Translations under genes and position numbers: made by a program | Shown: positions 15,004 to 23,467 of the stretch, in pieces | Numbering within the stretch: the first letter of the stretch is position 1 | How the letters are laid out: each line of letters begins with the position of its first letter | Source of the DNA: Akkermansia muciniphila | GTDB taxonomy: Bacteria; Verrucomicrobiota; Verrucomicrobiia; Limisphaerales; F1-80-MAGS106 | Assembly: GCA_945865375.1 (NCBI GenBank) | Contig: CAMBEJ010000020.1 | Span: forward strand, 1-52,974 | DNA: 52,974 nt | Direction of reading: 5' to 3' | The notes under the pieces: model-generated | Seen by the model: only the letters and a program-made list of their open reading frames with translations | Databases searched by the model: none | What the model was told of the DNA's origin: nothing

Positions 15004-17354
15004 TCGCGATGGTTAAATTCGTTGGAAGCCAGCAGCGTGCGGCAGAGCGTTTCAAAGGCGGCTTGCGGCGGGAGTCGGGACGGCAATTTTGAAGAATCAT
15101 CCGTGGGCGAATGGGTGCCGGAGGGGGTGCGCAGGAATATCAAACACTGACTCTCCTCAGCACGTGTCGGGGGGCGCGAATACACGACCTCATAGACCCA
15201 GCGGACGCGGCTTTCGGGGCTTTCCGGGTGCGATTTAAAGGCGCGGCGCGCCAGGCCAGCAGCGCATTCTTTCATGAGCGAACTGTTCAAAAAAAAGAGG
15301 GCTTGATGGGGCACCGTGGTGGCCGCTCTCAGGCTCACCCCCACGCTGGGGTTTGCAAAATCGAAGATCGTGAAAACATCAAACACCCGGTCCCTGACCA
15401 CCGGGAGGTAGAGCGAACGCTTGTGAGACTTAAACGCAGATTCTTCCCGCGGCACATAATCGGCGTTCTTCCACCCCACCAGCGTGCCGCCCATGGAGCT
15501 GTCGAGCAGCCCGGACACTTTCAACATCGAATCGCGGATCATCTCCGCTTCGTGTCGTTGCCTCGGAAAATATGACAACAACCGGTTGTCGGGATCCATG
15601 ATGCGGGCTCGCTCCAGCGAAGCGGCGACGCTCCTGTCCGCCTGCCCAAGAGCGGCGGATGTGGCTGCTTTTTGCGCGTCCAAAGAGGATCCCTGCTGGT
15701 AGGTTGCGGAGGCAAGAATCAGCCGGTGCAGATGTTTGATGCTCCATCCTGACCGCACGAACTCGAGGGAGAGCCAGTCGAGCAATTCGGGGTGCGTGGG
15801 GGGGTCTCCGCGAACTCCAAAATTATCGCTGGTCTTGACCAGTCCGGTCCCGAAATGGCCCTGCCAAACACGATTGACGATCACCCGCGCGGCGAGCGGG
15901 TTTTGGGTCGAGGCCAGCCACTGGGCCATCTGGAGACGTCCGCTCTGCTTGGAAGCCAGGGTGGGCGCCTCGCTGGTGGCCAGCGATCCGGGAAGACCAC
16001 GTGCCACCGGAAAAGCGGCCAGGGTGAGATGATTGCCGCGAATGTGAACAGGCAGATCCACCGGCTTGTCTTCGGTGACGCCCATCGCAAATTGGGCGGG
16101 TGGGGGTCCCATGCCAAGGAGGGCATCCCGGTCCTTCTCGAGAGATTCCAGTTGTTGGACCGTTTCTTTGGGATAATCCTTGCGAGGCTCTTTTGGCAGC
16201 TTTTGTCCGCTTTTGTTCGTGAGTTCGCTGTTGGCCTTGGCGACCAAGGAATCAAGGGTCTTCTGCGCGGATTTCACCAAAGCCTGGTGCGCTTCCAGCC
16301 TCTTCATGTCCGCCGCAGGTGTGATGTTCACCTCGCTCCACTGCGAAACGAAATCCAGATTTTGCATCGAACGCGTGCTTTTCAACACTCCGGCCAAGGC
16401 GTAATAATCTTCCGTGGGGATGGGGTCGAACTTGTGATCGTGACAACGGGCACAGGAAATCGTCAGACCAAGAAACGCGCGGCTCACGGTATCGATTTGT
16501 TCATCCACCACGTCCATGACGAGTTTCGCTTTGTCCTGCTCGGCAAGCATCTTGGGCCCAAGCACAAGGAATCCCGTGGCGATCTGGGCGTCGAACCCGC
16601 GCGACTCGCTCTCATGGACTGGGAGGAGGTCGCCAGCCAGTTGTTCGATGATGAATTGGTCGAACGGCTTGTCTTCGTTGAAAGCGCGGACGACGTAATC
16701 CCGGTAGCGCCACGCGTGAGACATGGCTTTGTTTTCGTCCTGTCCATTGCTGTCGGCGTATCGAGCCACATCCAGCCAGTGCCGCCCCCAACGCTCTCCA
16801 TAAGTCGGTGAACTCAAGAAGTGCTCGATCAGCCTTCCCGTGGCATCGGGGGAAGTGTCATCCAAATAGGTCTCGATTTCTTCGGGAGAGGGAGGCAACC
16901 CAGTGAGATCCAGGGCGACGCGGCGAGCCAAGGCGCGTCGGTTGGCTTGTGGAGCGCGAACCAGCTTTTCCGCTTCGAGTGGGCGCTGAATAAACAGATC
17001 GATCGGGTTCAAACCCGGTTTGTCATCCCCGGCTCGGGGGGGTGGTCTCGGAATCTTGACCGACGCGAGGGGTTGGAACGACCAGTGGGGTGGAGACGCT
17101 TCGGCTGTGCCTAGGGGGATGCTGGCAAAGGTGCTGATGAGAATGATCCACAAAAAATGCAGGATTTCCAACGTTTGGAGATTTTCCCTGCGCAAGCGCC
17201 GTGCTGTAGGGCACGGTGTCCCCAGGCAACCGTCGGGAATTTGGAAGATCGCGAGCCTTGCCGGGTCAGTGCGAACACGGCACACCCCCGCTGCAGGGTG
17301 CTGACGGAAACCCGCGCTGGAACGGCAGTCATGGATGGGGTTCAACCGATTCAT
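15000..17354 (-). CDS. DUF1549/DUF1553 (PSCyt2-PSD1) exported protein
   Basis: Large planctomycete-type surface or periplasmic protein. The DUF1549 domain spans NPIDLFIQRPLEAEKLVRAP through LDLTGLPPSPEEIETYLDD and YGERWGRHWLDVARYADSNG; a CxxCH motif follows (ISCARCHDHKFDPIPTEDYY), suggesting a c-type haem site. DUF1553 fills the C-terminal third (NPLAARVIVNRVWQGHFGTG, FGVRGDPPTHPELLDWLS, YLPVVRDRVFDVFTIFDF). The start is uncertain. ATG 17352-17354 gives 784 aa and sits 17 bp after the upstream gene, but the first 70 residues look non-conserved. A likely signal peptide (LEILHFLWIILISTFASIPL then GTAEA) begins much later and could start at an internal TTG near 17170, giving about 720 aa. An intermediate linker is predicted coiled coil. 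Confidence 0.9.
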   Translation of the reverse strand: MNRLNPIHDCRSSAGFRQHPAAGVCRVRTDPARLAIFQIPDGCLGTPCPTARRLRRENLQTLEILHFLWIILISTFASIPLGTAEASPPHWSFQPLASVKIPRPPPRAGDDKPGLNPIDLFIQRPLEAEKLVRAPQANRRALARRVALDLTGLPPSPEEIETYLDDTSPDATGRLIEHFLSSPTYGERWGRHWLDVARYADSNGQDENKAMSHAWRYRDYVVRAFNEDKPFDQFIIEQLAGDLLPVHESESRGFDAQIATGFLVLGPKMLAEQDKAKLVMDVVDEQIDTVSRAFLGLTISCARCHDHKFDPIPTEDYYALAGVLKSTRSMQNLDFVSQWSEVNITPAADMKRLEAHQALVKSAQKTLDSLVAKANSELTNKSGQKLPKEPRKDYPKETVQQLESLEKDRDALLGMGPPPAQFAMGVTEDKPVDLPVHIRGNHLTLAAFPVARGLPGSLATSEAPTLASKQSGRLQMAQWLASTQNPLAARVIVNRVWQGHFGTGLVKTSDNFGVRGDPPTHPELLDWLSLEFVRSGWSIKHLHRLILASATYQQGSSLDAQKAATSAALGQADRSVAASLERARIMDPDNRLLSYFPRQRHEAEMIRDSMLKVSGLLDSSMGGTLVGWKNADYVPREESAFKSHKRSLYLPVVRDRVFDVFTIFDFANPSVGVSLRAATTVPHQALFFLNSSLMKECAAGLARRAFKSHPESPESRVRWVYEVVYSRPPTRAEESQCLIFLRTPSGTHSPTDDSSKLPSRLPPQAAFETLCRTLLASNEFNHRE

Positions 17355-17371
17355 TTCAACTTCGGAATGCT

Positions 17372-18766
17372 TTAGCCTAGCACAAGTTTGGATTCGCCTC
17401 GTGGCAGGTCCAAACAGACGAGGGTCGAGGTTCCTGCATTGTGCCAGGTTCCAGATCGCAGACCCTGGCGCGACGCGATCTCTTGCAACGGGGTCACATG
17501 GCCCTGCGCCTCCAGCCGAACGGCACGCTTCGGCAACGACACAGTGAAGTCTTTGCAGGCGAAAGGGGCGCTCAACCGCACTTCCGCACCGTTTGAGGAC
17601 GATTGAAGCGTCGTCAATTCCTTCGCAGCCCAATAGCGCGAAACCTCGCTTAGCTTCATCCAGATGATCGGGTCGCGACGTTCATTCAAGCGGCGCACCA
17701 CCTCCTTGAAAATGTTGAACCCGACTTCTTCGCCATTGAAAAACATGCCCGTCCAATGCGCCAGCATGAGCGCGGGTTCACCCCGTTTGATTATCTCGAC
17801 AAGTCTTCCTGATTGCAGGTCTTGCGAAATAAACTTGTCGGCCCCACCAGGGGGTGTGTTGTCCCAGCCGCCCGTCCAATCCCCGGTGCAGGCGATGATG
17901 CTCACCACGCATCGAGGATCTGGAGACTGCAAACCCGACGCATACTCCACGCGCGGTGCGACGCTCGCGTCACCTTTGTCGTAGAGATGGCGGAAGTAAT
18001 GAGGAATCTCGGCTTTGAACACGTCACGCACAGATTGGAGTGTGGCCTGCGCGAGTTGCGGCAGGGCGCGAGTGCCGAATCCCCCAGGAGTGGTGATGCC
18101 TTCGCAGGGCAATCCGACGTTCTTCAGGATCCGCAGTGCGTAGGCCAGGTAGTCGGCGATTTCGTCGGTGGACCGTCCCGTGGTCCATTCCCAGTTCTCC
18201 ATGAACTTGAGCGAATGATCCTCGTAGGGGTGGCCCGTTTTGAGGTCGATCACCCGTGTGTGGGTCACCATTTCAGGATGGATATCCCAGTGGGGCATCA
18301 TGAGAGTTCGCACCAAATCAAGGCTCTCGCGCAGCTCCTTCTGGGACCAACCTGGCAGGCCTCGGTCCAACCGTCCCACGCACGCCGGGTAGGGGACGAT
18401 GCTGTATTTGCCCTTCACGCCTTGCTCGGCGCACCAGCTGCCGAACTTCCTGACGAACGAATCAGGGATCTCCCTCGGCCACTCGCGCCAGTTGTGTGTG
18501 TAGGGTTTCCCTCCCCAGGCCTCCGCAAACTGTGGCACCGCAAAATGGTTCACATTCACCAGGCAAGTTGAATCGTCAATGATCATCGCGACCGGAACGC
18601 GGTCGCGTGGGTTCAGGACTTTGATTTGATCGCCGCGAGGCGGGCGGTCCCCCGGCGCTTGAGCAAGCAACGCCGGCGCGCTCCTCAACGCCGCGCTTGC
18701 GCCAAGGCCGAGCCCGAGGGTTTTCAGGAATTCTCGCTGAGTGTCAGGGCGGTTGTTCATGGTCAT
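17372..18766 (-). CDS. Tat-exported protein, polysaccharide-deacetylase-like
   Basis: A secreted protein of about 464 aa. Start ATG 18764-18766 or 18758-18760, just before a Tat-like leader (REFLKTLGLGLGASAALRSA). The chain then reads VAMIIDDSTCLVNVNHFAVP, an Asp-rich strand like those of carbohydrate esterase 4 folds, and includes MMPHWDIHPEMVTHTRVIDL with a His/Asp-rich loop, GITTPGGFGTRALPQLAQAT, and LAHWTGMFFNGEEVGF. These fit a deacetylase-type TIM-barrel with metal ligands, but I could not assign a family with certainty. The C-terminal 90 residues are beta-rich (VRLSAPFACKDFTVSLPKRA), perhaps a sandwich domain. It lies between argB (19 bp upstream) and the DUF1549 gene (17 bp downstream). 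Confidence 0.7.
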   Translation of the reverse strand: MTMNNRPDTQREFLKTLGLGLGASAALRSAPALLAQAPGDRPPRGDQIKVLNPRDRVPVAMIIDDSTCLVNVNHFAVPQFAEAWGGKPYTHNWREWPREIPDSFVRKFGSWCAEQGVKGKYSIVPYPACVGRLDRGLPGWSQKELRESLDLVRTLMMPHWDIHPEMVTHTRVIDLKTGHPYEDHSLKFMENWEWTTGRSTDEIADYLAYALRILKNVGLPCEGITTPGGFGTRALPQLAQATLQSVRDVFKAEIPHYFRHLYDKGDASVAPRVEYASGLQSPDPRCVVSIIACTGDWTGGWDNTPPGGADKFISQDLQSGRLVEIIKRGEPALMLAHWTGMFFNGEEVGFNIFKEVVRRLNERRDPIIWMKLSEVSRYWAAKELTTLQSSSNGAEVRLSAPFACKDFTVSLPKRAVRLEAQGHVTPLQEIASRQGLRSGTWHNAGTSTLVCLDLPRGESKLVLG

Positions 18767-18785
18767 CTTTCGGTTCGTCTGGTTG

Positions 18786-19661
18786 TCATGGAACAATCTC
18801 GGTTCCAATGCCGGCATCCGTGAAAATTTCGAGCAGCACCGCATGGGGCACGCGTCCGTCCACAAACGAAACCTTGTCCACTCCCGCGCGGATGGCGGCG
18901 GCGGCGCTGTCTACTTTTGGGATCATCCCCTTATCCACGATCCCCGACTTTTTCAGGGCGTCCATTTCGCCGATCCCGAGGTGCGAGATCACCGTGGACG
19001 GGTCTTTGGGATCGCGCATGAGCCCTGGCACATCGCTCATGAAAACAAGGCGACGGGCTTTGAGCGCGATGGCTGCCTGGGCTGCCGCGACATCCGCGTT
19101 GCAATTGTAAAGGCGTCCCTCCTCATCCCGCGCGGTGGGGCTGATCACCGGTGTGATGCCCGCCGCAATGCACTTGAGCAACGGGGTCGTGTTCACGGAG
19201 ATGACCTCGCCCACGTAGCCAGCATCAATCTTCTCGCCGTGCGGTCCGGCGATCCAGAGTTTGCGGCAACAAAAAATGTCACTGCCCGCAAATCCTCTCG
19301 CGACCCCGCCCAGCTCGTTGATCGCCCGCACCACTTCGGGATTGATTTCGCGCGAGAGGACCTGCTCCACGACGTTAACCGTGGCTTGGTCCGTGATGCG
19401 TTGGCCTTGAATAAACCGCGCCGAAAGGCCCGCCGCTTCCATGGCGCGAGTGATGGCTTTGCCGCCCCCATGCACGACCACAGGATTGATCTCAACCGCC
19501 TCCAAAAAGACTATGTCCCGGGCGACGCTAAAGCGAATCGAGGGGTCCGCCGAGTCCATGAAGCTGCCGCCATACTTGACGACAAACGTGGCGTGGCTGA
19601 ATCGTTGGATGTAGGGAAGCGCCTCAAGGAGAGTTGCCGTTTTTAGAATCAGATCGTGCAT
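18786..19661 (-). CDS. argB: Acetylglutamate kinase
   Basis: Second enzyme of arginine synthesis: phosphorylates N-acetylglutamate. 291 aa from ATG 19659-19661. Clear family motifs: FVVKYGGSFMDS (phosphate-binding glycine/lysine), NPVVVHGGGKAITRAMEAAG, RFIQGQRITDQATVNVVEQV, VISVNTTPLLKCIAAGITPV, NCNADVAAAQAAIALKARRL and VFMSDVPGLMRDPKDPSTVI. Length and motifs are complete. The N-terminal helix of arginine-inhibited enzymes seems short, so feedback control cannot be judged. It is the first gene of a minus-strand run whose other members have no link to arginine; the cluster is probably held together by read-through rather than function. Confidence 0.95.
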   Translation of the reverse strand: MHDLILKTATLLEALPYIQRFSHATFVVKYGGSFMDSADPSIRFSVARDIVFLEAVEINPVVVHGGGKAITRAMEAAGLSARFIQGQRITDQATVNVVEQVLSREINPEVVRAINELGGVARGFAGSDIFCCRKLWIAGPHGEKIDAGYVGEVISVNTTPLLKCIAAGITPVISPTARDEEGRLYNCNADVAAAQAAIALKARRLVFMSDVPGLMRDPKDPSTVISHLGIGEMDALKKSGIVDKGMIPKVDSAAAAIRAGVDKVSFVDGRVPHAVLLEIFTDAGIGTEIVP

Positions 19662-19759
19662 GGAGTTAGCTTGTTCAAATCTGTGTCAAAACCGCCACAC
19701 TCCGCAAGAACGAATGCATCAGGCGACGCCACTCCACTGCATTCATAAGTGAAGCCACT

Positions 19760-19833
19760 GTGGGCGGGCTTCACTGAAGCCCGCTCTGGAGCGTGGACAT
19801 TAAGAAGTGGGCGGGCTTCACTGAAGCCCGCTC
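19760..19833. repeat. Two direct copies of a 27-bp palindromic repeat
   Basis: Positions 19760-19786 and 19807-19833 are identical over 27 bases, 47 bp apart. Each contains a perfect 10+1+10 palindrome (gcgggcttca, one base, tgaagcccgc; 19764-19784 and 19811-19831). They lie between argB and the MITE-like element. Such GC-rich palindromes resemble REP-type units; the copy number elsewhere in the genome is unknown. Confidence 0.85.
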
Positions 19834-19866
19834 CGCTCCTCGGTTCCCACCGCCCTCGATTGTGCG

Positions 19867-19995
19867 CCCGAAGTTGTTGGTAAAGTGGCGGAGCCGTCCC
19901 GGCTATGCCCGGAGCAGCGGCGGGACGCCGCTGCCACTTTAGAAGCGACACATTGGGTTTGTCTCAGGTCCTGCTCAACGACCAACAACTTCGGG
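19867..19995. repeat. MITE-like element with 15-bp terminal inverted repeats
   Basis: The 15-mer cccgaagttgttggt (19867-19881) recurs in inverted orientation at 19981-19995, perfectly matched. Nested inside are a second inverted pair, aaagtggc (19882-19889) and gccacttt (19933-19940), and a GC-rich imperfect hairpin. The element is 129 bp, has no open frame of its own, and sits in the 500-bp gap between argB and the PH-domain gene, a region with no supported gene. A clear target-site duplication is not visible. Confidence 0.7.
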
Positions 19996-20158
19996 ATGCA
20001 CCCCTCGATTCATCCTGGATTTAGAAACTTGCCAGAAGCCGCACTGGCCCCTAATTTCGGGAAATATCAAGCGCTTGGTTAGCTCGCTGTTTTGCCTATA
20101 TGGAGTCGGGGGAGATGGTTGAGAACCATTGATGCGCCCGCATGACCCTTTGACCGTT

Positions 20159-20629
20159 ATGGAAGAAAAAACTATTTGGAAAGGCACCTCCTCGCCGGTG
20201 ATCAATTTCGGCCTGTATGGGCTGTGCGCGTTCATTGCCGCTGCGGTGGTGTCTGGCGGCATCTTTGCTTCATCTTGGGTCTTTGGCTTACTAATAATCG
20301 TGCCCGTGACTCTCGCCCTGTGGAAATCGGTGGAAAACAGGTGTCGCTTGTACGAAGTCACCACCGAGCGGATCAGGATCAGCACGGGTGTGCTCACAAG
20401 GCGCACGGAGGAACTGGAGCTTTATCGTGTCAAAGACACCGCGTTGGTGGAACCGCTCCTTTACCGACTGTTCGGCACCGGCAATGTCGTGCTGAATTCG
20501 ACTGACAATTCGACCCCTGTGGTCACTCTGGAAGCCGTGAGGCAAGCCGCTGCACTGCGGGAGGAATTGCGCAAGAATGTCGAACAGTGCCGCGCAAGGA
20601 AACGCGTCCGCATAGCGGAGCTTGAGTGA
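20159..20629 (+). CDS. PH-domain (DUF304-like) membrane protein
   Basis: A 156 aa protein; ATG 20159 (MEEKTIWKGTSSPVINFGLY) is preferred over a TTG ten codons upstream. Two membrane segments follow (LYGLCAFIAAAVVSGGIFAS and WVFGLLIIVPVTLALW), then a bacterial PH domain of the DUF304/YdbT type: CRLYEVTTERIRISTGVLTR, EELELYRVKDTALVEPLLYR, LFGTGNVVLNSTDNSTPVVT, ending in a helix (VRQAAALREELRKNVEQCR). These small proteins sit at the cytoplasmic face of the membrane, and their function is mostly unknown. A single gene; its neighbours are the repeat region and nadA, 120 bp downstream. Confidence 0.85.
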   Translation: MEEKTIWKGTSSPVINFGLYGLCAFIAAAVVSGGIFASSWVFGLLIIVPVTLALWKSVENRCRLYEVTTERIRISTGVLTRRTEELELYRVKDTALVEPLLYRLFGTGNVVLNSTDNSTPVVTLEAVRQAAALREELRKNVEQCRARKRVRIAELE

Positions 20630-20749
20630 GATCTTCGGAACATCGAGAAGGCTCCGCAAGCTTGTCCCACGAACGGATGGAGATTTCTTCATTCAGTTCA
20701 CCTGTCCCGTCGCATTGACGCCCCAGGAACCCGGCTCTACCTTTCTCGC

Positions 20750-21778
20750 ATGACTGAAGTTCTGGAAAAGCAATGGCCCGGCCTAGATCGCTTTCCCGTG
20801 CGCAAGCTGATGCCGCAAGATCGCTTCGAGCCGATCGCGACAGAAATCTACGCCCTTAAGAAGCAGCTGAACGCCGTGATCCTCGCGCACAATTACCAGG
20901 TCGGCGAGATCCAGGACGTGGCGGATTACGTGGGCGACTCGCTCGGGTTGGCGCAACAAGCGGCCAAGACCAACGCCGACGTCATCGTCTTCTGCGGCGT
21001 GCATTTCATGGCCGAGACGGCGAAGATTTTGAACCCGAACAAAATCGTCGTGCTGCCGGACAAGGACGCGGGCTGCTCGCTCGAAGAAAGCTGCCCCGCC
21101 GACAAGCTGGCGGAATTGCAGGCGACGAACCCCAATTTCTGGACGATCGCTTACATCAATTGCAGCGCAGCGGTGAAGGCGCTTTGCGACGTGATTGTCA
21201 CCAGCGGCAACGCGGAGCAAATCGTCCGCGCGGCGCCACTGGACAAAGACCTGCTCTTCGTGCCCGACGAAAATCTCGGCGAGTGGGTGATTGAGCAAAC
21301 CGGCCGCCCAATGACGTTGTGGAGGGGCAATTGCTACGCGCACGCCGAGTTCCGCCGCGACGCGGTGCTGAAGCTGCGCGAGAAATTTCCGCAGGCAAAG
21401 GTCGTGGTTCATCCCGAGGCGCTGCGGGAAGTGCGCGAGGCCGCCGATGCCGTCTGCTCCACCGAGAAGATGATCACCTACTGCCAGACCAGCCCGGCGA
21501 CGCAATTCGTGATCGTGACCGAGTCGGGTATCATCCACCGGATGCAGAAGGAATGTCCGGGCAAAGAATTCATCTGCACGCCCACATTCGACGTGATGCG
21601 ACTGCCCGGCGACAACTGCCGTTGCAGTGAGTGCAAATACATGAAGTTGAACACCCTTGAGAAAGTCCGCGACTGCATGAAGAAGCTCGCCCCGCGCATT
21701 GAGTTGCCGGATGATATCCTACGCCGCGCGCGACTGCCGATCGAGCGGATGCTAGAGATTTCGGCGAGGCCAAATTAA
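20750..21778 (+). CDS. nadA: Quinolinate synthase
   Basis: Iron-sulfur enzyme that condenses iminoaspartate with dihydroxyacetone phosphate in NAD synthesis. 342 aa from ATG 20750. Diagnostic stretches: VILAHNYQVGEIQDVADYVG, SLGLAQQAAKTNADVIVFCG, HFMAETAKILNPNKIVVLPD, DAGCSLEESCPADKL, and the C-terminal GDNCRCSECKYMKLNTLEK. Likely cluster ligands are C109, C195 (GNCYAHAEF) and a Cys in 290-295. It stands alone, without nadB or nadC nearby. A TTGACG at 20715-20720 with TACCTT 17 bp on would place transcription start almost at the ATG, so a leaderless transcript is possible; this is weak. Confidence 0.96.
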   Translation: MTEVLEKQWPGLDRFPVRKLMPQDRFEPIATEIYALKKQLNAVILAHNYQVGEIQDVADYVGDSLGLAQQAAKTNADVIVFCGVHFMAETAKILNPNKIVVLPDKDAGCSLEESCPADKLAELQATNPNFWTIAYINCSAAVKALCDVIVTSGNAEQIVRAAPLDKDLLFVPDENLGEWVIEQTGRPMTLWRGNCYAHAEFRRDAVLKLREKFPQAKVVVHPEALREVREAADAVCSTEKMITYCQTSPATQFVIVTESGIIHRMQKECPGKEFICTPTFDVMRLPGDNCRCSECKYMKLNTLEKVRDCMKKLAPRIELPDDILRRARLPIERMLEISARPN

Positions 21779-21860
21779 TGCAAAGCCCGATCTCAAGGGC
21801 GCGAACGCTCGCCCCCAACAGGTTGACGTGAAGCTCCGATGTCACACTCTTCAGAGCCTC

Positions 21861-23393
21861 ATGACCCCGCTTAACCCCATTCTCCCGATCCCGCAACCCT
21901 TGCCGCAGCTCCGCATGCGCGGGGTGTGCAAAGCCTTTGGGGCCACGCGCGCCTTGAATGGAGTCTGCCTTGATGTCGGCGCGGGGGAGGTCCACGCGCT
22001 CATCGGTGAAAACGGGGCCGGCAAAAGCACGCTCATGAAAGTCTTGAGCGGAGCCCACACTCCGGACAGCGGATCGATCGAGCTGGAGGGCCAGCCTTTC
22101 GCCCCACGAAATCCGCTGCACGCGAGGGAATGCGGCATCGCGATGATTTACCAGGAGCTGACCCTGGCACCCCATCTGACGGTGGAAGCCAATATCGTCC
22201 TGGGCAAAGAACCTCGGAGGTTCGGATGGTTGAACCCTCGAAAAACCCGCGAACTAGCGCGCGCGGCGCTGTCGGAGCTGCATCATGAATCGATCCGGCC
22301 GGATGTGGCGGTCGGTGCCCTCACCATCGCGGAACAGCAGATCGTGGAAATCGCGCGCGCTTTGGTCGGATCTCCCAAAATTCTGATCATGGATGAACCC
22401 ACCAGCAGCCTTTCGCAGGTGGATGCGGAGAACCTTTTCGCGGTGATCGCGAGGCTGAGTCAGAGAAGGGTGAGCGTGGTTTACATCAGCCACTTTCTGG
22501 AGGAATGCCAGCGGGTTTGCCAGCGTTACACCGTCCTGCGAGACGGGGAAACGGTGGGAACAGGCGACCTCAAAACGGTGGCGTTGACCGAGATCATCCA
22601 GCGCATGGTCGGACGCGAGGTGAAAGACATCTACCCTCGATCCAAGCGGCGCTTGGGAACAACGGTCTTGAAGCTCACGAACATAAGAGGCCTGCGCAAA
22701 CCCAAAGATGTTTCCTTGGCGCTTCGAGAGGGCGAGATCCTCGGCATCGCCGGCCTCATCGGCACGGGGCGCACGGAAATGTTGCGCGCCGTGTTCGGGC
22801 TCGACCTATTGAAAGCGGGAGATGTGGTATTGTGGTCCAAGGAATGCAGTCATGCCACCCCATCCCGCCGCCTTCGCCAAGGGGTGGGGTTGCTCAGCGA
22901 AAACCGCAAGGAAGAGGGGCTCCTGCTCAACCGCAGCCTCGCCGACAATCTCACGCTCACTCATTTCGCTCCGGTCAGCCGCTGGGGATTGGTGAACGCG
23001 AACAGGCAACGCGAACAAGCACGTGCCTGGATCAGCAAGTTGGAGATCAAGGCACAAAGCCCGGACCAGCCTGTCGGACAACTCTCGGGCGGCAACCAGC
23101 AGAAGGTCGCCATCGCACGACTGCTGCACCACGAAGCGCGCATTTTGCTCTTCGACGAGCCCACCCGGGGCATCGATGTGAAAAGCAAGGCCCAGATCTA
23201 CAAGTTGATGTTCGAGCTCGCGGCCCAGGGGCGCGCGGTCGTGTTCGTCAGCTCCTATCTTCCTGAATTGTTAGGTGTTTGCGACACCCTCGGCGTGATG
23301 TGCCGCGGAGTGCTTTCATCTGTGAAACCGGCGTCCGAGTGGACGGAACATTCCATCATCGCCGCCGCCATCGGCCACACCGACACCGCATGA
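21861..23393 (+). CDS. Ribose/galactose-type ABC transporter ATP-binding protein
   Basis: Duplicated ATPase of a type II sugar importer (RbsA/MglA class), 510 aa from ATG 21861; an upstream GTG at 21828 is less likely. First nucleotide-binding domain: Walker A GENGAGKST, LTIAEQQIVEIARALV in place of the canonical signature, Walker B ILIMDEPTSSL. The second domain has the usual degenerate Walker A (GIAGLIGTGRTEMLRAVFG), an intact signature LSGGNQQKVAIARLL and Walker B ILLFDEPTRGID. The permease follows 74 bp downstream. No binding protein is adjacent; the one at 11575-12564 on the other strand is the best candidate partner. Confidence 0.93.
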   Translation: MTPLNPILPIPQPLPQLRMRGVCKAFGATRALNGVCLDVGAGEVHALIGENGAGKSTLMKVLSGAHTPDSGSIELEGQPFAPRNPLHARECGIAMIYQELTLAPHLTVEANIVLGKEPRRFGWLNPRKTRELARAALSELHHESIRPDVAVGALTIAEQQIVEIARALVGSPKILIMDEPTSSLSQVDAENLFAVIARLSQRRVSVVYISHFLEECQRVCQRYTVLRDGETVGTGDLKTVALTEIIQRMVGREVKDIYPRSKRRLGTTVLKLTNIRGLRKPKDVSLALREGEILGIAGLIGTGRTEMLRAVFGLDLLKAGDVVLWSKECSHATPSRRLRQGVGLLSENRKEEGLLLNRSLADNLTLTHFAPVSRWGLVNANRQREQARAWISKLEIKAQSPDQPVGQLSGGNQQKVAIARLLHHEARILLFDEPTRGIDVKSKAQIYKLMFELAAQGRAVVFVSSYLPELLGVCDTLGVMCRGVLSSVKPASEWTEHSIIAAAIGHTDTA

Positions 23394-23467
23394 TCCAAGT
23401 CGCCGCCCATTTCCACGAATGAGCTAACAACTTCTCAAAACGGGCTCTCTCCCATACTCTACCCCTC

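Noticed and set aside
15792-16811. Plus-strand open frame of 339 codons
   Set aside because: Antisense to the DUF1549/1553 gene, which has clear motifs.
19649-19951. Minus-strand open frame of 100 codons upstream of argB
   Set aside because: It is made up of the repeat sequences and overlaps the argB start; no homology-like features.
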